A stretch of 64,000 nt of DNA from Serpula lacrymans var. lacrymans S7.9 (GCF_000218685.1 NW_006763307.1:656507-720506), one strand, 5' to 3'. Shown: positions 44,594 through 56,982, numbered from the stretch's first letter. The notes: a model not told the origin generated them from the sequence alone. Made by a program: numbers and translations.

Positions 44594-45174
44594 ACATTTG
44601 CTGGGTTTTTTTAATCATCTTTTGGCACTCGTTTCTTTCTACATGGACTCTCTCTATTTTTCCCCTGTGGCCGTCGTAGTAATTTTCATATAAAGTTCAT
44701 GAGGACCCTATTCGCCTGCGCAGTTGATTCGTCTCCCCATATTTGTCATACTTGGGTTGCTACAGATTCACGGATGCTTGATGCGTTGTGCTAATGGACT
44801 GTCTACACGATACCTGACGATATTTCTTTTTCCTTGCCTTCCCTTCTTATCTCGTTCCCGTTCAAGACATGAACATTTTACTCGATCTATGATAGTGGCA
44901 GAATGGCTCCTTTTTTACGAGTACCGCAAGAACTATTACAATGTTACATGTAATACATCAATATGCTTGATGCACACCAGAGTTACTCCAGTTTTTGCAA
45001 GGAGGTGTAGTGTAAAATGTGATGGACCAATGGACCATGGACCATGTACATTTGTTTGTTCTGTGCAAACACGAGTGACGTTTGGGAACTGCCTCGAGGC
45101 TCGAGACACGGTTCTGGGCTGCAGACAACAAGTACGATTCGCTTTTTCCCTCCACACCTCCATCTTTGCACACA
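44594..45174. other. Intergenic between chitin synthase and the BTB gene
   Basis: 3' flank of the chitin synthase and promoter of the next gene, with a short GGACCATGGACCATG direct repeat near 45035-45050. Open frames here have no motif and are not called. Confidence 0.4.
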
Positions 45175-46383
45175 ATGGCGGCTGCAACGATGTCGTCTTC
45201 CCCAATAACCCAGGTCTCGCAGTTCCCAGCGCAGACAAATCTCCAGCCGCAGCTTCTGACGAGACTCTTGCTCGACCTGCGCGGTAGGCGCTTCTCCGTG
45301 GACAGAGAGACTATCATGAACCTCCCCGAGTCTGTCCTTCTCTGTCTCTTTCCAAACGGGCTCGTCCTCAGCAGGCAGAGCGTCGCTCTCTCCGATGGCG
45401 GAGACAACGAGGAGGACGAGGAGGTGTATGGCGTAGATGTACGTTCCTTTTCCTGTTAGCCCTGCGCATATCTACCGAATATTGGTTGAACTGAATCATT
45501 ATTCATGTTTTCGCTTAGTTTGATCCAGATTGCTTCGCCTACGTTCTCTCATTTTTCCGAAATGCGTCGGATACGTTCTATGGTACGGCTGCTACTCCTG
45601 GTTTATTCCAAGCCCAGCAACACCTCCTCGACGGCTCGCCCTCTGACTTTGGGCCCTCTGCGTCTCAGAACCCTTTGCTCACGAAACAGGCTATTATCGT
45701 GCTCAGGGAAGAGCTAGAGTATTTTGCGATTCCTCCAAAGGAGGGAGAGGCTGGGACGGACGAGAATGGTATCGCGAACGAGGCGCTGCTCGAGATCAAG
45801 CGGCGGTGCGGTAAAAACATCATGGAAAAGCGTAATATCTTCACGGCTCTTCAACGCAATGTCCATAAGGAAAACAATATCGCTGAACAACATCTCATCG
45901 ACATGTTGTGCATGAGGTAAGGGCGTTTGTCTGAAATATTGTTATAGTAGAATCAAGCGGGCTAATGATGAGATGGCTTTTAGTGGGTTCAATCGAGACG
46001 ATGAATGGGGATTCAGGGCTATCGAACCTTCGCGGTGTTGCATTTCTTCGATAGCTTTGGTGCTACTCAAAACGGGTATTATTCACCACCCCGCAGGCCC
46101 GAACGGCGAGCGGCCGGTGACGATCGACTACAATCAAATGGCAACTGCTCAAAAATTGTTACTCTTCTGGAGAAAACCTGCTGTATGTCATCTAGTCCAC
46201 TAAAAGTGTGGTACTGAGGCTGAATTGGTTTTCTTATTATAGCGTAAATGCTGGTGGGATGGTTTGGAGGTAGATGTAACGCAAACAGGAGAACCGGCGC
46301 AAAATGTGAAGCTGTGGGCAAGGAGAGTCTGGACTCTCGAACTCAGTCTGGTGCGTAGGCGTCCTTACTCGATAGGAAGCTAG
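45175..46383 (+). CDS. Whi2-like BTB/POZ (T1-type) protein
   Basis: Exons 45175-45438, 45519-45916, 45984-46182 and 46243-46383 give 333 residues. The hallmark is a potassium-channel-type BTB fold: LLLDLRGRRFSVDRETIMNL (about 24-43) followed by PESVLLCLFPNGLVL and, in exon 2, FDPDCFAYVLSFFRN, then an ELEYFAIPP helix. Family knowledge: Whi2-like fungal proteins bind Psr-type phosphatases and tie nutrient or stress signals to growth arrest and TORC1. An in-frame upstream ATG at 45082 exists, but 45175 has the better context for the conserved start. The 3' end is ambiguous: a GTGCGT donor at 46351 with an acceptor at 46405 would end the protein at WTLELSLV (stop 46409-46411), giving 324 residues. 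Confidence 0.8.
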
Positions 46384-46411
46384 ACTAAAAATGCGTTCCT
46401 TATAGGTTTGA

Positions 46412-46839
46412 TCAAGACGCATAACGGACATACATTGGACCATGTGATCTTGTCTCTCAGAGTGTACCAGACCCTCACGTATCGCGTATCTCATATTTTC
46501 CTACTTCGATGATTGTCGTTCGTCTACTTGCACGCTCATTCACCTCCTCGATTATTACACTTGGCAACTGATACCCTTCTCGTCTTTGCAGATTTCAAAC
46601 TAATTATATACGCACACACACATAGGCAGTTTTACTAGCAGTACCGTTTGTACCAGCTGCAGGAAATGCACAATATGTTACATGGCATTGATGCATGGAC
46701 AGAAATGAGGTGTATTGGATCGTGGTAGTTTTGCAACTAGATGTTTTTGAATTGTTTTATTCGATATCTGTATATATTATATTTAGGAGTTGGTGTCAGG
46801 GATGCGACAACTGCGCACGTGCTCTGATGAACCACAATC
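46412..46839. other. Intergenic, promoter of the DENR-like gene
   Basis: Includes an ACACACACA microsatellite near 46611-46622. No gene seen. Confidence 0.4.
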
Positions 46840-47670
46840 ATGTCTTCATCCGAGCAACCACAACCACAGCCAGTGCAACCAGTGCAGGTCCTTTATTGCC
46901 AGGGTATCCCATCTCCAACTCTTCCCCACTGTCCCATCTGAACGTTTCTTTTTGTTTACTATCATAGTATGCACATATCCACCCGAATATTGCGAGTTTG
47001 GATCCAGCATAACGAGATGTAAAGAGTGGATACATGACGCTCATCCAAGCCTTTACGACAAATATTATTCTGAAGGTACGTGCATACCAGATCGCCATAA
47101 CTTCACATTGATGAGAAGATCTCGTATCCACGTACAGAGGCCCTACAAAATAAACTCGGCACGCTGAGTCTCGAGGCGCAAGCTAAGCTGGAGAAGGAAA
47201 CCGCAAAAAAGGAGGCGAAAGCAGAAGCAAAGGCTGATGCTTTGCTCAAGAAGAAGATGGTCGGTTTTTATGTGTGACTTGCATTTGTGGGACTAATATT
47301 AACTGGATAATGTAGGCCTCGCAAGTGACGATCAAGCGGATCGAAAGGAACAAGCGGAAACATGTTACCGCCATACATGGACTGGAAGCTTTCGGTCTGT
47401 TATAACAAAACATTCATCCTCTGTGATTCAATCTAATGGAAAACATGGACAGGTATTGATCTCAAGAAAGCTGCCAAGTTCCTAGCGCAGAAGTTTGCTA
47501 CTGGCGCTTCAGTAACGAAGAACGCACAGGGACTGGACGAGATCGTCGTGCAGGGCGATGTAGCCGATGAAGTGCTGGAGCTCATCGAGAATGGTGCTGG
47601 TGTGCTGAAAGGTGTTCCAATTGCAAACGTGGATGTTGTCGAGGACAAGAAAAAGAAAGGTGGTGATTAG
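46840..47670 (+). CDS. TMA22: Translation machinery-associated protein 22 / DENR (SUI1 domain)
   Basis: Five exons (46840-46903, 46968-47075, 47138-47259, 47316-47394, 47453-47670) give 196 residues. The N-terminal zinc-binding-like region reads VLYCQVCTYPPEYCEFG (about 17-33), then CKEWIHDAHPSLYDKYY. A Lys/Ala/Glu-rich helix links to the SUI1/eIF1-like domain (VTIKRIERNKRKHVTAIHGL, about 101-120, then KFLAQKFATGASV). Family knowledge: DENR/Tma22 pairs with MCT-1/Tma20 to recycle 40S subunits and remove deacylated tRNA after termination. The third exon start was chosen at 47138 because the earlier AG sites run into stops. Length matches the family. Likely cytosolic and constitutive. Confidence 0.93.
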
Positions 47671-47971
47671 ATGATGTATGTGCGATATGCGATAAAGCTT
47701 ATAGATATATTTGTACCCTTTTCCAATGAGTGTTGTATACATAATGTCGTATCACATGTATAAAATGCACTGTATTATGGCAAAGTAGTTCATAGGTTGG
47801 ATGAACATTATCAAAGGCAAGATCAGGGATGTTGTATTTTCTGGCAGTAAGATCCATTTTCGGATGTGATTATATAGCAAGGGTGTATTATTCTAGCAAG
47901 TCACATCAGCCAGGCTGACGTTTGCTTGGACTTCAATTCCACCTCTCTCATTCCCAAACTTGCTTTTATCA

Positions 47972-48613
47972 ATGGCAGACGATTTCGACCTTGAATCTCT
48001 CGTACATCTTGAACAGACGTCTGCACTCTACCATCTTATCTGCCATTATCCGAAATCTAAATGCGCGATCTTACAGATTCTTTGACTCAGGACATGCTGA
48101 TGGATTTGAGCATGGTCGCATACATGGGTTGATAGAAGGACGTGCTCTTGGGCGGGAAAAAGGCTTTGAAATCTGGGAAGAGCTCGGGTTTTACGAAGGT
48201 TTCGCGAATACCTGGCTGAAGATATACACGAATCAAGGTCGGAGCGAAGAGTAAGTCCTCTTTTCACAAATACGTATAGCTCATAATAAGTTATATTTCT
48301 CTTGATACTTAGGCGTGCTGTCCATCACATCAAACATCTTCTAGAGCTCATATCTCAGTTCCCTAGCGTGAACCCCTCTTCCCAGCCCACTCCGTCTACT
48401 CCAGAGGTGGACATATCGAAACTTCAGGCACAGATTCGCTCGCGATACAAAGCTGTTTGTGCATCACTTGGAGTTCGTCCAAGTATGCGGGCGGCAGATA
48501 TAACCGATGCTGCTGATGAGAGCGAACTTCAAACGCACCAGGGGAAAAAGAGGCAGGTATGGAAGTTGGAGGATGATGCGAAGAGACCAACGATGCAAGG
48601 GCTTAGTTTCTAA
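47972..48613 (+). CDS. LTO1: Lto1 / ORAOV1 family protein (Yae1 domain)
   Basis: Exons 47972-48018, 48077-48250 and 48313-48613 give 173 residues. The conserved core is FFDSGHADGFEHGRIHGLIE (about 16-35), then GRALGREKGFEIWEELGFYE, the deca-GX3 repeat of Yae1-like proteins. Family knowledge: Lto1 with Yae1 adapts the cytosolic iron-sulfur targeting complex to Rli1/ABCE1, so it supports ribosome recycling and biogenesis. The C-terminus is LSF, which fits the reported C-terminal tripeptide rule ([LIM]-[DES]-[WF]) for docking on the targeting complex. The middle (about 85-105) is Pro/Ser-rich and disordered. The 5' part is supplied by a 47-nt first exon with a GTCTGC donor. Confidence 0.9.
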
Positions 48614-49033
48614 GAATGGCCTTTCCCTCTCAAGTTATCGCACTATCACGTCTTATGTGTACTCGCATCCGAGGAAGAAGAGCCCGACTCCAAAACGACT
48701 ACGAAGCCATTTGGCGGTCGGTAAGTTTATCGTTTCATCCCGAACTCCATGCTGAAGTGTCAACTTCCAGTAGATACGGACTAGAATTGTCTCAAATGCG
48801 TACACGCTGTCATCCATAAGTGAACTTGTGACCATGAAGCCATGCTGTACTCGCTTCAATCTTCTCCGTACAGAAGCATATATAAAAGGATGGCAATATA
48901 TAACGACAATAGTAAGTTAGCGATACATACAATGCCAGATAATAGAAGCAACATGTTGTGGTAATACATACGCCCCCTTTTCCATCGCTGTCCAAGATAC
49001 ATGATTTCATACGACATGTCATAAATCTCCTTA
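48614..49033. other. Convergent 3' region between Lto1 and amine oxidase
   Basis: No gene supported. It serves as 3' flank for both neighbours. Confidence 0.4.
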
Positions 49034-52000
49034 TCAATTTGAGCAGCACGGTTGTCCATTGGTCCCGTTGGCTCCATTGGTTCCATTGCTCTCATGGTGT
49101 CCATTCGTACCATTAACACCATTGCTATTTGAGAATGCAGGGACACTGTGAGGGTCTTTCGTTCCCGGTACGTCCATACTCGGGTTCTTCGAAAAGAAGT
49201 TATTAGGTTTGAATAAAAGGTTGACGTGCTCAACGGGCATGCTATCTCGGGCAGAAACATTAGCAAACAGGGTAATGCAACTTGCTCACTCGGAAGACCA
49301 TCCCATGGACTACACAAGGGCTTCAACACTGGAAGGTGGACTTACACAGGCCAATCTTCAGGGCGAGGGATATGCGTCGTGCCTATAATGGTCATATAAC
49401 GTTAGCAAAAACACAAACAGCCAGCCCAACAAAACTTGTCCCCGATGATTTAACTCCAATCGAGCAAGAGCACACGCACCGACAGTAAGATACAAAACAA
49501 TGTCCTCGTTCTCAATAGTGCCCTCGCCGTTCTTCACCCATTTTCCAACCGAATCCTCTGGCTCATCTCGGGTCTGCGGCACGTATTTCCCACTGGGCCA
49601 CATCCGGCCACCTTTGTTACCTTCCACGTCTTTGACTACCCACATGGCCTTTCCTGCGAACGAGGCTCGGCGTGCCATCCACGAATCGCTCAATGCAAGA
49701 AGCGGTGTTGCCCCGCCCTTCATCATAACGGCGTAGCCGACCTCTTTGCCTGATGCGTAATGTTTCCTGGCAGGGTTCACGATCCGCCATCTCCGTTCAC
49801 GGGACCAGTCAAAGTCGCGTGCACCATGTTCGACCTGAGACGTGAGGACCTTATCCTGTGAAATGAACGCGTTGCCTGCAATATTTGCGATAGACCCTGT
49901 CGGTGCATTCGGAAGCGGTACGATGTCCGACTCTACCACAGAGTTGTAGAGCCCATCAACCATAGGATCAACGCGAACAGAGAATATATGTTGATGATAG
50001 TGTGCATTCACGTTGGGTGCCACGATAGTGCCATGTGGACTTGGTTCGCCATCAGAAGAGGCATAAACCTGAAGGATGCCCGAAAGACGAATTTCAAGTT
50101 CGATATTACCGTCTTGATAGAAGTAGTAATTCCAGATGTATTCTATACGAGTGAATGAAATCAGAAAGACTACCGATGGAGATACAGATCTTTATCATAC
50201 CATAATTAGCGAGAGTGCACACCATGCTGACGACGAGGCGTCTACTGCGGACCGTCTGTGAACGGCCTCCCGGACGGTAGTCAGTGTGTTTCCAAAGCAC
50301 GCCTGCATCTTCTTCGTGTATACAAATTACATTCTTGATCACGAACGCATTTCCTTCATGGGTCACGTATGCACCAGGCTGTAGATCAGATCGTATGCAT
50401 CATCAGTATATCGGCCATCGGACCTGTCAAATGAATAACTATAACATACAAGATAGTGAATTTGCCCGAGACAGTCACAGCCTAGAGAAAGTTCATTTGC
50501 CATTGTGCCCATGCCGTACTCACCGCTGTATGAACGGAACTTGCGGTGTTAGACGTCAAAATGGGAACAAATGAAAACTAACTCACGTATCAAAAGCAAA
50601 TTTCCTGGGATGAGGGAATTCTGGTGCCCCGTACGGTACCACCATTTCTGCCAGCGAAAGGCGATAGAAGATAGGGCGGATCTCACCATTGTCATTGTAT
50701 GTGATAGTAGATAGTGCGATTCCCTCGCGGTGAGTGAAGGCTGTTCGTGGGGCAATGCGTTAATAGTAAGAATACAACGGAGATAGTAGTGCTCACCGAT
50801 ATGCATCTTCCACTTCTGCCATTCCAGAACGTGGCCATCCATCTTGAAACTGACACCCTCTGGCTGAACGACATGCAATGGCTTTACGTCATCTCGTGGT
50901 TTGTATTCTGGATCCGTCTGCGCCATGATATCTGGGAGGAAGTCGAAAGCAGTGCGTGGAGGTGGGACACGTTCGCGATTCGATGCTGTGAAAGAAACAT
51001 CGGAAAGGGGAGGCGCAGCAGTAGTGGCTACGGATAATACTGGAGTGCCATCTGCGGACCTGGTATACTTTGGAGGGAAATCGATATGGACAACTTTCTC
51101 TGCAATAGAGTCGATAACAGGAACGAAATCCTGCACATGGATATTACATATTTATAAGAAATCAATATGTGAGGAGATAATGCGTACAAGAGGATGTGCA
51201 TAGAGGTTATCATGCTGGGAGAAACGGGCAAACAGAAGTGCCTGTTGAAGCCGGATGTTCTTTGGGAAACGGTCGTCATAGCCAATGGACCAGCCATCCG
51301 CAAAAATTTGCTCAGGGAGGATACCTGGTGTATATCATCTCAACATTTCCACAGTTAAAGAGAAGGTGATCAGACACATACCAACTTCTTTAGCAGCGGC
51401 TTGCACAGTAGGATCATTGCGCACAATACGCTCGCATGCTTCAAGCTCCTGTACAGTGATCTGCGGCTCTGTTCCTTCAGGGAGCTTCTCGAAGAGGTCG
51501 ACATGCCATTCACCGTCCTTGAGGGATAAGATGGTATTATAACTCCCGCTAATTCAAAACTTGGGCATATGATTAGACAGATCAAAATGGAACAAACGTA
51601 CCCTTCGACGACATCAAGGAACTTGACAATGACGATTTGATATCAGACCCAATTTGACGTAGAGCACAGGTAATGGTACTCACGTCTACCTCCGCCTTTC
51701 TGATTATTGGAGTAAGTGGATCTGGTTTTCCCCCTGGGGTGAGAGATATGCCAAGAGCAGCGAGGACGGCTTTCTTTGGTGGCGGAAGGAGAGAGCAGGT
51801 TATGAAGCGGACAGCCTTGATGGGCGTCTGGGTGGCAGTATAATGTCTTACGGCGAGTGAAACAGACTTGATCTATTACAGGCAGAGAAGATCAGACACG
51901 AGACTTATAAGTTTGATAAAGATGTACAGACTTCATCGGGAGTGAGAGGGTCGAGAGGGTGGTTAAACTTTGTTGGCTTTGCCTTGACAGTCTCGTGGAT

Positions 52001-52036
52001 GGTGGTTGCAGGGGCGGGGAGGGCTGTAGGGGCCAT
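49034..52036 (-). CDS. Copper-containing primary amine oxidase
   Basis: Twelve exons on the minus strand (52036-51932, 51872-51684, 51621-51602, 51548-51382, 51324-51188, 51130-50797, 50740-50587, 50525-50450, 50378-50201, 50142-49480, 49382-49346, 49241-49034) give 755 residues. It oxidises primary amines to aldehyde, ammonia and hydrogen peroxide using topaquinone. The precursor tyrosine lies in T-L-A-N-Y-E-Y (Y453), the catalytic base in AFDTGEYG (D368), and copper ligands in HYHQHIF (H503, H505) and TTHIPRPEDW (H678). The third exon is only 20 nt, and the intron at 50201/50142 splits the Glu codon beside the cofactor tyrosine. The tail is a low-complexity Asn/Gly stretch (NGTNGANGTNG) ending in CSN, without the usual C-terminal peroxisomal tripeptide. 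Many fungal relatives are peroxisomal and help use amines as nitrogen source. Confidence 0.95.
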
Positions 52037-52499
52037 GATTGGAGAGACGGAACGCGGATTTCGGGTGAGGCAGATAAGCCACTGGCGAGTCGAGAATGGG
52101 GCTGCTACTTATATACTGCAGTGGAGGCTTGAGAATGATGCCTGGAGGGCGCTTATCTGGTATTTACGGCATCTCGCATAGATAACATGCATTAGATAAC
52201 GATATGATCAGGTGGACCATGTAGATAATTTGGGTGTCTGGTTATCTACAACAGAAAAAACATAAGACAAAGCACTCTGTCGCATCACCACATCGAATGC
52301 AGAACATACCACCTAAATTTTACACACAAGGCTTTCAACTACAAATGTGATATGCTGGTCTGGAATGCAATGACGTCTCCGATGGTGCGCATAAAAACAA
52401 TGGCGGCGTTGCAATCATCATCTCAGGTTCTTTTCTCGCCCCACGGCTATATCGCACCCACAGTCATTCCCGCCAGGATTATTGGGGAAATATAGCAAC
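52037..52499. promoter_or_regulatory. Divergent promoter region of amine oxidase and DUF3140 gene
   Basis: About 460 bp between two divergently transcribed genes. No unmistakable operator site was recognised. Confidence 0.4.
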
Positions 52500-53461
52500 A
52501 TGGTTAAGCCGGAGAAGGAAACTATAGCCAAGTTCAACGAGCAAGTCAACATGTCACTCGACGAGCTCGAACCTTGGCTCGAGTCGGATCAAAGCCATCA
52601 GGCTGGCACCGGCGTGGGCCTTGAGAGCGGCCATAAAATAGTAGAGATCCTGAAAAAGAACCCAGATAAGGATCCAGACGAGTACGAGGAGGTAAGAAAG
52701 CTGGCCAATCGCCCAAGTTGGATGACAGTCGGGACTAAACCTTACGCGTAGAAAGACTTGGACCACATGCGCAAGGTGGTGGGGTGTGTTCTTCCCAGCG
52801 TACATCGCCTGTCAGGCATTCTTACTAAACCGAAGTGCCAAGGTACAACAGCCGTCATTTGGCGCAAGAGGACCACCTAAAGGAGACCAAAACGAAGGAG
52901 GAGCTGGAGAAGACGAAGAGCACCATCAGGTAAGTCACATTGCCAGTAATAAGCTATCCTCTTGCGGTGAGTACGGCACTGACTTGATTCTCAGTCTTAG
53001 GAACTGGGGTCATGTGAGATATCACAAGAGAAAATCTGTTGTATGAATAATTCTCAATCAATACTTCGCAGGATCCAATCAAGAGTTTGGAAAAAGACGA
53101 AAAGGCACAAACTGGCGCCCAAGACACGGCTGACAGGTCGAAGGGTACAGAAGACAAACGTGGCAACGCTGATGACGATAAGCACGATAATGAGATACCC
53201 ACTGCCGCCTGCAAGAATGTCAAGCGCAAGCGCGAAGAGTCTGCGGAGCCTAGGATCAGTCGCAGAAAGGTGGACAGCGGCGATCTGGAGGTCAGCAACA
53301 TGGGCGAGAACCAGGCAAAGCAGACCGCGGCCACCAATACTCGCACAAAATCACCATATTCCAAAGACAGTGTTGAAGGCGATAGGCATACTTCTAAGCC
53401 CACCTCCAGTCGCACTCCCACCAGAAAGTCCACTAGGAAAACCAGGGTCACTAGGAAATAG
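52500..53461 (+). CDS. DUF3140-type small protein with a basic C-terminal extension
   Basis: Exons 52500-52691, 52752-52783, 52843-52929, 52995-53013 and 53072-53461 give 239 residues. The first ~115 residues show a pattern I associate with DUF3140: MSLDELEPWLESDQS near residue 18, HMRKVVGYN around the exon 2/3 junction, RHLAQ and LRNWGHDPIK. Family knowledge: DUF3140 is a small domain found mostly in bacteria and in fungi, without an established function. The remaining ~120 residues are charged and disordered with KRKREE and a Ser/Thr/Arg-rich end, suggesting nuclear or nucleic-acid association. Exons of 32 and 19 nt are unusually small but keep frame and place WGHDP across the last junction. 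Family assignment is from memory of the motif and should be confirmed by a profile search. Confidence 0.7.
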
Positions 53462-53806
53462 ATATAGATTTGTACTATAAATTAGCCCGCAGTGGCCTTG
53501 AAGAAAGTCGAATACCCCGTTCTCGTTAAATGGAAAGTACAAATTGACTCTGTTACATGGCGACAATGACAATATTAATGGTGGTAGTTGGATACAAAGC
53601 TTGCTCTCTGTTTTTGGTCCAACGATGGAATATGGATGGCCGTGAGAACAATTATACGTAAATGGTCTTTTAGCTTTTCGTAGGAGCCAAAATAAAAAAG
53701 CTCAGAGCTCGAGGTCGTTGTCAGTTAAACCATCACCAGCCTCTAGCTCTTGGAAAATATCTTGCGTGTCCGGAAAATAAGGTGACCATCATATTGGTCA
53801 TTCACA
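53462..53806. other. Intergenic, promoter of the 53807 gene
   Basis: No gene or RNA recognised. Confidence 0.4.
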
Positions 53807-56566
53807 ATGTCGGTTGCATTGGACGGGGCACACTTGGAGGACAAGGATGGTCTAATCCAACCTGACAAACTTGCAAGCACACATAACGACAATCCTCAAA
53901 TTTCGACACCCCCGCCGTCAAATAACTCGGACGAATTATCGCCTACAAACGAGAACGCCCTCGTACAGACGCAAAAGAAGAAGAAAAAGAAGAAGAGCAA
54001 GAAGCCTAAAGCAAAGGAGTCTCCTTCAGGTGCTCCTACTGCAGATGTCGAACGTGACCGTGCTTCGGTGCTATGCATCAGCAGAAACAAACATTGGAGG
54101 TACATCAGCTCCTACCATGTACGTTTATTCGGTCCTTTCTCTACTCCTGTAGATAGTAGCTGATGTTTTGCCATTATGATTATTGTGTTTCTGTAGGGTC
54201 CATGGCTCCAGCTCCCCCTAGAACTTTTGGAGTCCCTGCTTGTCCTCAACCTGGATCCAGCTACCCTTTCTGTACCGGAAACAAGGTTGCCAGCTCTCCC
54301 CCCGCCCCCGCCTTCGTCGACTCACCATTCTCACTCTTACTCTCACACTATCCAAAACTCTCGCATGCGCGACCGTGATCGTGGATTTCATTCTCTAGCA
54401 GATCATACACCGCCCGACTCCCCGCGTAGCACCTTCACACCCCTTCCTGCCACCTACACTTCTACCGTATCAGCACCGGCACCATTCCCCTTGCCTTCCC
54501 CAGGAAAGGCAACTCCTCCTCCCATCGATCCGGGTGTCTTTCGCAGTGTCACCGCTATCCGGAGACTCATCGACGAAGCAGCGGAGCTTTCCGTTCGTGC
54601 AACCTCTGGGCTCTCTGCTGCTGCTCTCGGTTCTATGCGTGCTGGCGGTGGAGGTGGTGGCGCATGGGCTGCTGCACAGGCTTTGGGGCTCGATGGATCG
54701 GGGCAAAATGCTGGAGGTCGTAACGTTGCCATGAGTGCTATGCGGGTACATCGATTACGGGCGCTTGCCGTGCAGAAGCTTGCACTGGCTTATAAAGCGG
54801 ATGAAATTGCGAGCAGCGTCATGGTAATGCAAGGTGGCAGCGTATTTGACGATATCGCGGAGCGAGTGCTCAAACATGGTTCGTTGATGGCTTTCTGTTG
54901 GATGATTTATTGACAGTGAAAGAATTAATGGTATCGCCCTTATAGACCCTGGTGATTTGGATGCCCGTTATGTGCATTTCTTTCATGAAAAGATACCTTC
55001 CAGGTTCGTGTACCGTATTTATTTTGTTGCACGTCCACAATCTGTAACTGGCTTAGCAGACAACTGGCCGAATCGACTACCACACAGCTGTTAGATGAAC
55101 TCATCGCAGCGCAACCGCAGCGTTTGGAATTGTACCGAACTCGCGGGATAGTCCATTGTTTCCGCGACGAATATACGCAAGCTACGAAGGATTTCACTTA
55201 TGCACTCAAAGAATCTCGTGCTGCACGCAAAGCCAGGCTTGCTCATAGGAATGTCACTTCTTCAAGCGAGTCTCGGGGCAAGAGCCACAAGAAGAAAAAA
55301 GGTCATAATAAATCAAATGGACAGGCTCCACCCAGCGGCACTAGTGCTTCAGCTGAAGCAACCACTATAGAAGGCCCTGACGGAGAACCACTTCTTTTGC
55401 ATCCCTCTGTTTTACCTGATGCACCTGATCCTATCGAACCACAGCTCCTCTTCCTCCGTGGCTCCGCTTTCCTACAGCATGCTGTCTTCCTTATCGAATC
55501 CACAATACTTCAACTAGAGGGGATTGGTAAAACGCCAGCGGCCCTCGATGGGGCTGAGCTACGCTTATGCTACGTTGAAAATGGGCGCTATGGAGGTGTC
55601 GAAATCGGTAACCCCGACGGGCCTCTTGGGCGTAGTGATGGAGCAAAGGCTCGCGCGTACAGACACGTTCTTGCGGAAGAAACTTTCCGAGAGCAGATTT
55701 ATGCACTCGTGCGAAAGAGCATGCGGGACCATGAACGATTCCTTGCCCACTTTGATACACTGGAAGGACCTCCCCCCGCAGCCAACGGCGATGGCCCTCC
55801 TGCAGACTTGGCACAAAGAGTTGAGATGGCATTCCTGTTAACGGAGTCCGTACGCCCAGGCACCCACTCTGCAGCGGCTGGGCTAGCATCCGTAGATTCG
55901 GTTGTACCAGCTATGTTCACGACGTACCACCCTCTGCTTGTAGAGTCACATTTTAGCATCTTGATCTGCCAGCTTATGCTCATGAATCTGCCCACACTGC
56001 TTCCTAATTTCGCACGCACGGCTGCGCTCGTCGATGGTCTGGAGGGCTATCCTGTCTTCCTCCCCCCACGATCCATGGCCCAAGCTGAGTTCATTGAAAT
56101 GCTCGAGCGTCTTGCTAGTGGATGGAAAGTTGGCGTACAGCCTCATTCGCTCCTTGCTCAGGCGACCGGCAGGCTGGCTATCGAGGCTCCGCCATCTTCG
56201 CCACCCACGCCCTCGATCGATGCCATGTCCTCATCTTCAGGTGATAGCGATTCCACACGTCCTAGTGCTTCTACATCTACTTGCCACGACTCTAGTCCTT
56301 CCTCGCAACAATCACCGGGCTGCGATACGCCCACAAACAGAAGTCGCATGGATCTCGTTGAGAATCTGGACTGTATGCGCATGTTACTGGTACCTGTTGC
56401 AGCGAGGCAAAAAGAGAGAGCTGATAAGGCAGCGGCTGAGCGAGCAGCGGGGACGAACAAGAAGAAACCGCTAAACATCAATATACCCCTTCACGGCCCA
56501 CGGGTAGAAATCGTGCTGGCTTGGCTCGCTGCAGTGCACTTGGTTGAATTAGAAAGCGTTGCATGA
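53807..56566 (+). CDS. Conserved unknown protein, helical, possible TPR-like
   Basis: Exons 53807-54118, 54197-54878, 54946-55003 and 55060-56566 give 852 residues. The N-terminus is disordered with an eight-lysine run (KKKKKKKK, about residues 56-63). PWLQLPLELLESLLVLNLDP follows, then proline-rich sequence and a poly-Gly run near residue 250. The middle, RLELYRTRGIVHCFRDEYTQ and ATKDFTYALKESRAARKARL, has the small/large residue spacing of a TPR hairpin. A second Lys-rich linker (KSHKKKKGHNK) and a helical C-terminal domain (FSILICQLMLMNLPTLLPNF, VEIVLAWLAAVHLVELE) complete it. There are no catalytic motifs, signal peptide or membrane span. I do not recognise a named family; a scaffold role is only an inference. 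Confidence 0.75.
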
Positions 56567-56982
56567 ACGTGAGCGAAAAGTGACATTGGTCACTGCTACG
56601 TTGTTTTGGTTGTCTTTCCCTTTAATTGTATATTTATGTGCGTCTAGCATGTGTGAGTGTGATTGTAAACGCGTGGTTCGAAACCTACCCTTTGAAAGAG
56701 CACGGTCTTGAACTAGTTAGTGCAATAAGTATTTTTCTGACTGCAACGAGAAAGATTACGCCAAGGAGAGATAAGCTAGTCTCGATGTCTAGCTATATCA
56801 GCTGGGCGGTATCTCGAATAACCACACATGTCCCAAAAAGTAACAATGACCGTCTGCCTGATCGCCTTACTGTACAGATAACGCATTGCTGTTTCTGTAC
56901 CAGTCTTTCGTAATATCACAAGATGGTCAACCTGCATTGTATCTGACGTGATTTTTCTCCGATATGCCCCGCATGGTCAAAA
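56567..56982. other. Convergent 3' region
   Basis: Lies between the 3' ends of the 53807 gene (+) and the membrane-protein gene (-). No gene supported. Confidence 0.4.

Noticed and set aside
44724..45287. 187-codon open frame between chitin synthase and the BTB gene
   Set aside because: It overlaps the 5' end of the BTB gene in another frame and has no motif or compositional support.
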